The notes under the pieces were generated by a model. The model was not told the origin of the DNA. It did no database searches and saw only the letters and a program-made list of their open reading frames with translations. Shown in pieces: positions 59,471 through 64,000 of a stretch of 64,000 nucleotides of DNA (position 1 is the stretch's first letter; each line of letters starts with the position of its first letter). The stretch is from Paenibacillus sp. BSR1-1 (lineage in GTDB: Bacteria; Bacillota; Bacilli; Bacillales; Cytobacillaceae): assembly GCF_030403775.1 (NCBI RefSeq), contig NZ_JAQMWQ010000004.1, positions 248,001 to 312,000 of the forward strand, written 5' to 3'. The position numbers and the translations under genes are program-made.

Positions 59471-60163
59471 TTAAGTTGGTGTCAAGACAAGCACAATGGC
59501 ACTCTTATCGAGACTGAAATCCCAATCCACAAATATATCAATTACTTTTGTATTGAGAATCGCTTCAAAATTATTGCTATTATGTAATAATCTCTTTTCA
59601 AGATTTCGTTTAGCCAATTTTAATGTTTCGGAACCTCCCAATCGAATTAATTCCCTTTCGATGGAAACGAGAATTCCTTTTCTTATCACGACTAAAGTTC
59701 TTTGATTTAATCGAAAGGATAAAACTTCTTCGGGATCCTTTTGAGCTTGAATACTAATTCTTTTGATTTCCTTGTGAAGATTTTCTCTTCCTTCGAAATC
59801 ATCGCTCTTCATTTCATTCGTTTCCGAAGAAGAAGAACTAATGCCAACGAAGACACCGCTTTTATTTTGAAGGCTCCAATCATAGTAAAATTCTTTAATT
59901 TCCATCCCTGTTAATATTTTTATATAGGCCTTAAACTCGGGAATTAGGTTTTGCATTAACATATCCCTCGTTTTATGAACAATGGACTCTTGATTTTGCC
60001 CTAATAGGACAACTTCAGACGGAGTGATAAAGTTTCGTAAATAAACAGACATAATGGACTGATTATAGGAAACAAACACCGATTCAGGTCCTTTTCCAAA
60101 ATTTTCACGAAGTGTTCGGCCAATATAACTGGCAAGCTCCATTTGTACTTGTTTGTTTTCCAA
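59471..60163 (-). CDS. MpsC/DUF2294 family protein, two domains
   Basis: The 230-residue protein has two DUF2294/MpsC-like domains: SYIGRTLRENFGKGPESVFVSYNQSIMSVYLRNFITPSE (about 12-50) and a second, weaker one (about 145-225; IRKGILVSIERELIRLGG). The domain is found next to bicarbonate-transport proteins and signalling kinases in Bacillaceae, which suggests a bicarbonate-related role. The likely start is TTG, 8-9 nt after AGAGGA; ATG at 60172 directly abuts the site. Confidence 0.8.
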   Translation of the reverse strand: MENKQVQMELASYIGRTLRENFGKGPESVFVSYNQSIMSVYLRNFITPSEVVLLGQNQESIVHKTRDMLMQNLIPEFKAYIKILTGMEIKEFYYDWSLQNKSGVFVGISSSSSETNEMKSDDFEGRENLHKEIKRISIQAQKDPEEVLSFRLNQRTLVVIRKGILVSIERELIRLGGSETLKLAKRNLEKRLLHNSNNFEAILNTKVIDIFVDWDFSLDKSAIVLVLTPT

Positions 60164-60332
60164 AAAAATCATTCCTCTTATTTAAGATAAAAGCATTATT
60201 TCTTTTATCCCAATTTATATTCTAAGTTTTTCCATTAAACTTTTCAATATATTTCCTATTAATCACTTGCAATTAGTAACCTTTGTCTAATACATAAGTA
60301 CTACTTTAAAATTGGAATTTTGTCAAAAAAAA

Positions 60333-60353
60333 GAAGCAGTCAGCAACTACTTC
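60333..60353 (-). terminator. Terminator of the 60441 gene
   Basis: GAAGCAG pairs with CTACTTC (one G-U pair) over a 7-nt loop; eight T follow on the minus strand. Confidence 0.75.
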
Positions 60354-60440
60354 AATCAGTACTTTCACTAAAATAAGGAGGAAGTACAAATATTATGTTT
60401 CTAAATTAGAGAATTTATTCCCAGAAAAGCTTTGAGCCGC

Positions 60441-60611
60441 TTAAAATTTGCATTTTGGACATGGCTGAAAGTGGTTTTTACTCTTACCACAGTAATGACA
60501 CTTATCAGATTCCTGGTTTCCATTTTTATTTTTCCATTGATCAAAAGTGATTCGTCCAGAACTTTCATCGTTTAAATACTTTATATAATCTTTTCCATAA
60601 ATATGAATCAA
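60441..60611 (-). CDS. Small zinc-ribbon protein, 56 residues
   Basis: TTG start, 8 nt after GGAGGTG. The N-terminal part IHIYGKDYIKYLNDESSGRITFDQWKNKNGN is followed by a zinc knuckle CHYCGKSKNHFQPCPKCKF with two CxxC pairs. No family was recognised. Has its own terminator. Confidence 0.7.
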   Translation of the reverse strand: MIHIYGKDYIKYLNDESSGRITFDQWKNKNGNQESDKCHYCGKSKNHFQPCPKCKF

Positions 60612-60779
60612 CTGTATCACCTCCAAGTGCTCACTATAAATGTATGCGCTTACATGGTTTGGAAACACTGACTTTCATAAAAAATATTTACCGAAGGAAG
60701 ACATCTATATTGTAGTTTCGACCATTGAGAATAATGATGTTATAACAGATTAATATCAAATAAAACCACGGTGATAACT

Positions 60780-61061
60780 ATGTTTTATTTATCTATAATG
60801 ATTTTTCTTTTTGTTTGCATTATTTTGTTTTACATTTTTAAAAAAATCTATATTAGAACTTCCACTATGGCCATTGTTATGGCAATTGGGATTGTTACCC
60901 AAGGAATTCTATTAAATTACTTTGGGACCCAGTTTTTCCAGCATATTTTTGGAAAAATTCTAACCATTATAAACCTTTCTTTATGGTTTGCTTTCATTTT
61001 ATCTTTCGTCATTGCCTACTGGATGGTAGATTTGGAGTCTGGGTCGTTATGGCTCTTCTAA
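60780..61061 (+). CDS. Small three-helix membrane protein, 93 residues
   Basis: A GGTGATAACT site precedes ATG at 60780. The protein has about three membrane helices (residues 3-22, 30-48, 63-84). Function unknown. Its stop overlaps the ATG of the next short frame (TAATG). Confidence 0.68.
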   Translation: MFYLSIMIFLFVCIILFYIFKKIYIRTSTMAIVMAIGIVTQGILLNYFGTQFFQHIFGKILTIINLSLWFAFILSFVIAYWMVDLESGSLWLF

Positions 61062-61141
61062 TGTTTGAGGTAATACTGAGTTTTCGTGATGCTTTATTAA
61101 CTTATAAGAAATCTACTAGAGAAATAGGTAAAGAAAAATGA
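61061..61141 (+). CDS. Possible short peptide, 26 residues
   Basis: A 26-codon frame starting MFEVILSFRDALLTYKKSTR overlaps the stop of the previous gene by TAATG and is followed at once by a strong terminator. There is no clear ribosome site, so it may depend on translational coupling. Weak call. Confidence 0.35.
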   Translation: MFEVILSFRDALLTYKKSTREIGKEK

Positions 61142-61144
61142 AGT

Positions 61145-61172
61145 AACCTCCCCATTTTGATATGGGGAGGTT
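61145..61172 (+). terminator. Strong terminator after the small membrane protein
   Basis: AACCTCCCCAT pairs with ATGGGGAGGTT over a 6-nt loop, followed by TTTTTAATAC. Confidence 0.92.
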
Positions 61173-61314
61173 TTTTTAATACTTATTACACATTTTTTAG
61201 CGCTTATGTCGTATTTTTGGACACTAATTACCTATTTTATTGAATTTTCGACATTTACTGGATTTTACATGGTAATCCTAGTTTTTACTGACTTTAGATC
61301 ATTCTATTAAAAAA

Positions 61315-61337
61315 CCATTACCTGAGAAAGGTAATGG
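61315..61337 (-). terminator. Terminator of the MFS transporter gene
   Basis: CCATTACCT pairs with AGGTAATGG over a 5-nt loop; on the minus strand TTTTTTAAT follows. Confidence 0.9.
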
Positions 61338-61348
61338 CTTTAATAAAA

Positions 61349-62572
61349 TTATATAGCTTCAGAAAACTTATTTAGTGTTTTTGACTTTCGCTCAGATTGA
61401 CCTTTTTTCAAACTTAACATGGCCATAAATGAGATACAATAAAGAACGGCAAGATAGCTCATGGCAATGGTTACATTCGCATGTTCTAAAATGAATCCAA
61501 CTAAAATGGGAGATAATCCTCCAAGCGCTCTTCCAAAGTTAAAAATGGTGTTCGTGGCTGTGCTGCGAATATCAATTGGATAATGGTAACTGATTAGTGC
61601 ACCATAGCCGGCAAACATTCCATTTGAAAAAAATCCAACGATGGCACCGCCAATTAATACCCCTGCGCTGCCGGACGCATACGAATAGAAAAACACTGCT
61701 ACTGCTGAGGCCAGTAGGAAGATTCCATATGTTCTCTTCATACCTAGACGATCCATAAATTGACCAAAGGTTAACATTCCTACTATCATTCCAACTGCCG
61801 TGCTGATGGTCCATAGAGCCGAACCGGAAACTGATAATCCTTGTGATTGCTGCAGCATCGATGGCAGCCAGATCATCAAACCATTATAGCCTGCAATTTG
61901 CACTGTCGCCATAATGGCTAGGGAAATGGTGGTTGCTGCAGTTTTTCGATTTGCAAATAATTGCTTCAACTTTCCTTGCTTATCAATGTTCTGATTCACT
62001 TTTTTGGATTCCAGCCACTCAGGAGATTCATCTAAATTCTTACGCACGATAAAGGCAAAGATAACTGGAATTACTCCAATGAAAAACAATCCTCTCCACC
62101 CCCACGCAGGAAGAATAATTGCGCTTAATAGAGCAGCAAGGATGACACCAAATTGAGCACCGACACTGACATATGATGAGGCACGTCCTTGTTTATTCTT
62201 TGGCCATGCTTCTGCGACAAGAGTCATGCCGATTCCGTATTCCCCTCCGGCACCTATTCCAGCAATGAACCTAAAAATGTATACTTGTTCAATATTGGTC
62301 GCCAAACCGGTTAAAGCCGTTCCAATGGCAAACAAAATTATTGTATAAGTAAAAACTTTTACTCTACCAAACTTATCCGCAAGGATTCCGAAAATCATTC
62401 CTCCAAAAAGCATTCCTAAATTAGTAATAGAAGAAATAAGTCCGCCAGTTGCCATGCCAATATGAAATTGTCCAATAATCATCGACATAGCGAAGGATAT
62501 AAACATAATATCCATTCCTTCAAGGGTTAAACCTGCTACTGATGCTACGACTGTTTTTTTCTGATAATTCAC
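61349..62572 (-). CDS. MFS transporter under PyrR-type control, candidate pyrimidine-precursor transporter
   Basis: The 407-residue protein has 12 membrane helices and the sugar/aromatic-acid porter features: GILADKFGRVKVFTYTII after helix 2 (about 61), FIAGIGAGGEYGIGMTLVAEAWPKNKQGRASS (about 104) and GQFMDRLGMKRTYG after helix 8 (about 272). The N-terminal LEGMDIMFISF carries a membrane Glu/Asp typical of organic-acid:H+ symporters. The start is GTG, 9 nt after AAGGAG. The gene has a promoter, a PyrR-type attenuator and a second PyrR hairpin covering the ribosome site. Because PyrR regulates pyrimidine synthesis and uptake genes, I infer that it carries a pyrimidine-related acid such as orotate or dihydroorotate. 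Confidence 0.82.
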   Translation of the reverse strand: MNYQKKTVVASVAGLTLEGMDIMFISFAMSMIIGQFHIGMATGGLISSITNLGMLFGGMIFGILADKFGRVKVFTYTIILFAIGTALTGLATNIEQVYIFRFIAGIGAGGEYGIGMTLVAEAWPKNKQGRASSYVSVGAQFGVILAALLSAIILPAWGWRGLFFIGVIPVIFAFIVRKNLDESPEWLESKKVNQNIDKQGKLKQLFANRKTAATTISLAIMATVQIAGYNGLMIWLPSMLQQSQGLSVSGSALWTISTAVGMIVGMLTFGQFMDRLGMKRTYGIFLLASAVAVFFYSYASGSAGVLIGGAIVGFFSNGMFAGYGALISYHYPIDIRSTATNTIFNFGRALGGLSPILVGFILEHANVTIAMSYLAVLYCISFMAMLSLKKGQSERKSKTLNKFSEAI

Positions 62573-62583
62573 TTCTGCATTCT

Positions 62584-62615
62584 CCTTCCAAGCCTCTCTG
62601 GACTATGATTAAAAG
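62584..62615 (-). promoter_or_regulatory. PyrR-binding hairpin 2, overlapping the ribosome binding site
   Basis: On the minus strand AGTCCAGAGAGGCT (complement of 62591-62604) matches the PyrR consensus ARUCCAGAGAGGYU exactly. CUUUU and GGAAG close a lower stem, so the hairpin contains the AAGGAG ribosome site (62582-62587 complement) of the MFS gene. PyrR bound to UMP would block translation. This pattern occurs in actinobacterial pyr genes and is unusual in Bacillaceae. Confidence 0.75.
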
Positions 62616-62621
62616 ATACTT

Positions 62622-62665
62622 TTGCAAAATAAAATACCCTTCCGTCCAAAAAGACAAAAGGGTAT
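62622..62665 (-). terminator. Leader terminator of the PyrR-type attenuator
   Basis: ATACCCTT pairs with AAGGGTAT (62658-62665 with 62634-62641), with GTC/GAC inside, followed on the minus strand by TTTATTTTGC. It lies between the two PyrR hairpins and stops transcription before the MFS gene when the antiterminator does not form. Confidence 0.85.
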
Positions 62666-62707
62666 CATATATCAAAAATTATATACGATGTTAACTTTCG
62701 CCTTTTT
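62648..62707 (-). promoter_or_regulatory. Antiterminator of the PyrR-type attenuator
   Basis: On the minus strand AAAAAGGCGAAAG (complement of 62695-62707) can pair over all 13 positions, with two G-U pairs, with CTTTTGTCTTTTT (complement of 62648-62660), which includes the 5' part of the terminator. The first bases also belong to PyrR hairpin 1, so hairpin 1 and the antiterminator are mutually exclusive. Confidence 0.7.
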
Positions 62708-62732
62708 GGCCTCTCTGGACCAAGTTAAAGGG
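62701..62732 (-). promoter_or_regulatory. PyrR-binding hairpin 1 (anti-antiterminator)
   Basis: GGTCCAGAGAGGCC (complement of 62708-62721) matches the PyrR core CCAGAGAGG with a paired A-U to G-C change in the outer bases (consensus ARU...YU becomes GGU...CC). TTGG and CCAA extend the stem and CCTTT/AAAGG close it. It starts only about 10 nt after the predicted transcription start. Confidence 0.82.
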
Positions 62733-62747
62733 AATTTATTTTTTCTA

Positions 62748-62776
62748 ATACTAACATGATAATAACCAATTTGACA
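62748..62776 (-). promoter_or_regulatory. Promoter of the MFS transporter gene
   Basis: TTGTCA (complement of 62771-62776) and TAGTAT (complement of 62748-62753) are 17 bp apart. Transcription would start near 62741, just ahead of PyrR hairpin 1. Confidence 0.68.
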
Positions 62777-62899
62777 ATAAATACTCCATTAATTTTCTTT
62801 TTTCGATATTAAGACAAAAAAATTTACATAAAATTTAAATGGTCTTCATATATTGCAATGGATAAGAAAAGTAGAATGTGGATGAAAGGTGGAGTTTAC

Positions 62900-63046
62900 A
62901 TGGAGAACAATGCTCATGTTTTTTATAATGGGAAGAAATATATAATTCTATATAAGTACACTTCTGGATACTGCGAAATAAAGGAAATTGGAAGTTTTTT
63001 TAATATTGAATTGGTTCATTCATCTGAGTTAGAAAATATAAACTAA
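62900..63046 (+). CDS. Small protein, 48 residues
   Basis: ATG at 62900 follows GGTGGAG by 5 nt. The protein MENNAHVFYNGKKYIILYKY... looks like a small SH3-like beta barrel (FYNGKKYIILYKYTSGYCEIK). No family was recognised. It is about 90 bp upstream of the DUF1275 gene on the same strand. Confidence 0.65.
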   Translation: MENNAHVFYNGKKYIILYKYTSGYCEIKEIGSFFNIELVHSSELENIN

Positions 63047-63133
63047 AATCTACGCAAAAATTTAATTACAAAGGGGGAAGCTTAAAATATGGAAATTTGT
63101 TAAAAAACATTTAATATGTTTTGGAGATGTTCT

Positions 63134-63889
63134 ATGGAGAAGACTCAAGACAGCATGTCACAGAATATTGCACTATCCTATTTGAGAAAGTATGTAAATA
63201 TAAGTATGTCAAAGATTCCACGAATCACTCCAGAATCCATTGGTTTAGGCATATTACTCGCTTTAGTGGGAGGGTTTTTGGATGCTTACACCTATGTCAG
63301 CAGGGACGGTGTTTTTGCCACTTCCCAAACAGGGAACATTGTATTATTGGGCGTGGAAATAGCTCAAGGTCATTGGAGACAGGGATTAAAGCACCTTCCC
63401 CCGATTTTAGCATTTGTTATAGGGGTGATTGTCGCCGAGGGACTAAAGCATCCTCAAATAACGAGAATTTTTCCCTATCCGGCCCGCTCCGTTCTCTTTT
63501 TAGAGGGCCTTGTCCTAGTCATAGTTGGAACCTGGCCGCCACAATTCCCAGATATGATTGTAACAGTTACGATTGCCTTCGTCTCATCTGTACAAATTTC
63601 ATCTTTTCGGACATTGGTGAAATGGCAATTTAATTCAGCCATGGTCACAGGGAATTTGCGAACAGCAGCAGAAGCAGCCTACACGGCACTTGTACTGCAA
63701 GACCCGCAAAGTGTCATTCGATTTATTGACTTCACAATCATCGTTATTTCTTTTCTGGCTGGCGCCTTCATTGGTGCTATATCCACTCTTCATTTTGGAA
63801 TTAAAGCGATATGGATTGTCTCAGCTATTCTCATTTGTGCCATGCTTATTTTAAACGCCAATCCTAAAACCTTACTGAACAAAGGTTGA
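63134..63889 (+). CDS. DUF1275 (YoaK) family membrane protein
   Basis: The 251-residue protein has about six membrane helices and the DUF1275 pattern: LGILLALVGGFLDAYTYVSRDGVFATSQTGNIVLLG (about 35-70), GLKHLPPILAFVIGVIVAE (about 80) and SAMVTGNLRTAAEA (about 172). The function is not established. The start is ATG, 7 nt after GGAG. Ends at a strong hairpin (63902-63942). Confidence 0.9.
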   Translation: MEKTQDSMSQNIALSYLRKYVNISMSKIPRITPESIGLGILLALVGGFLDAYTYVSRDGVFATSQTGNIVLLGVEIAQGHWRQGLKHLPPILAFVIGVIVAEGLKHPQITRIFPYPARSVLFLEGLVLVIVGTWPPQFPDMIVTVTIAFVSSVQISSFRTLVKWQFNSAMVTGNLRTAAEAAYTALVLQDPQSVIRFIDFTIIVISFLAGAFIGAISTLHFGIKAIWIVSAILICAMLILNANPKTLLNKG

Positions 63890-63901
63890 TTTTTTACATT
63901 A

Positions 63902-63942
63902 AATAGCGGTTCCTTCTAATCTATTTAAAAGGAACCGCTATT
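63902..63942. terminator. Bidirectional terminator
   Basis: AATAGCGGTTCCTT pairs with AAGGAACCGCTATT over a 13-nt loop. It lies between the DUF1275 gene and the minus-strand gene at the window end. Confidence 0.9.
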
Positions 63943-63946
63943 ATAT

Positions 63947-64000
63947 TTAGGAGCCTTCCCCAAGGTATCGATCAAAAAACGTTACCATCGCCTTATAGGC
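63947..64000 (-). CDS. C-terminal end of a minus-strand gene, possibly an alpha/beta hydrolase
   Basis: The last 54 bases read, on the minus strand, AYKAMVTFFDRYLGEGS followed by TAA, right beside the terminator. The pattern FFDRYL near a C-terminus is typical of alpha/beta hydrolases of the dienelactone/prolyl-peptidase type, but with 17 residues this is a guess. Confidence 0.4.
   Translation of the reverse strand, partial: AYKAMVTFFDRYLGEGS

Noticed and set aside
60380..60412. Strong AAGGAGG site without gene
   Set aside because: Only a 4-codon frame follows, so it is probably a chance purine run or the scar of a lost gene.

Overview
The window looks like a chromosomal segment of an aerobic, endospore-forming, low-GC Bacillaceae bacterium (Bacillus / Neobacillus / Mesobacillus type). 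The basis is the AT-rich sequence, strong GGAGG-type ribosome binding sites, many TTG and GTG starts, sigma-A-like promoters, an alpha/beta-type small acid-soluble spore protein, the sporulation protein YyaC, and a Bacillus-style cysJI/cysL locus. No rRNA, tRNA, prophage, insertion sequence or CRISPR array was seen. Both edges cut genes: a membrane protein at the left (+) and a possible hydrolase tail at the right (-).

Layout. 0-6.4 kb: end of a membrane protein, a 160-bp MITE-like repeat, then a probable amino-acid locus (Rossmann dehydrogenase, ion-transporter-superfamily permease, aspartate dehydrogenase, FCD-type GntR regulator) with operator and cre candidates in its divergent control region, then yyaC. 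6.5-16.3 kb: a PLP aminotransferase, sulfite reductase cysJI with its divergent activator cysL, a metallo-beta-lactamase-fold hydrolase, a NUDIX hydrolase, a DinB protein and a small unlisted ORF. 16.4-28.4 kb: a phytoene-desaturase-like flavoprotein, tandem 52-bp hairpin repeats, a dihydroorotate-dehydrogenase-like protein fused to a duplicated membrane module, an asparaginase, an NCS1 permease, a sirtuin, membrane proteins, a D-amino-acid-dehydrogenase-like flavoprotein and a sugar kinase. 28.5-40.5 kb: a CAP-domain protein, an acetolactate-synthase-like TPP enzyme, an ECF-S-like membrane protein with an inverted repeat over its start, a methyltransferase remnant, a spore protein, an SDR, a MocR regulator, an FMN reductase, an aldo/keto reductase and an MFS exporter. 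40.8-44.2 kb: a two-gene 2-oxoacid:ferredoxin oxidoreductase. 44.2-56.4 kb: mixed housekeeping and small genes (NAT, serC, a ketopantoate-reductase homologue, prs, GNAT, thiamine-binding protein). 56.4-64 kb: a WYL regulator, a triple-PAS orphan histidine kinase with an MpsC/DUF2294 neighbour, small zinc-ribbon and membrane proteins, an MFS transporter under a double PyrR-type leader, and a DUF1275 membrane protein.

Most genes are single transcription units bounded by strong hairpin terminators, several of which contain the gene's stop codon. The two most interesting systems are (1) the MFS transporter at 61.3-62.6 kb. Its leader carries two PyrR-binding hairpins, one controlling a terminator/antiterminator switch and one covering the ribosome binding site, which suggests a pyrimidine or pyrimidine-precursor transporter. 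(2) The DHODH-like fusion at 18.3-20.1 kb, whose C-terminal half is a duplicated four-helix module with repeated AHDR and GYx4H motifs. All calls come from reading sequence only; no database search was run.
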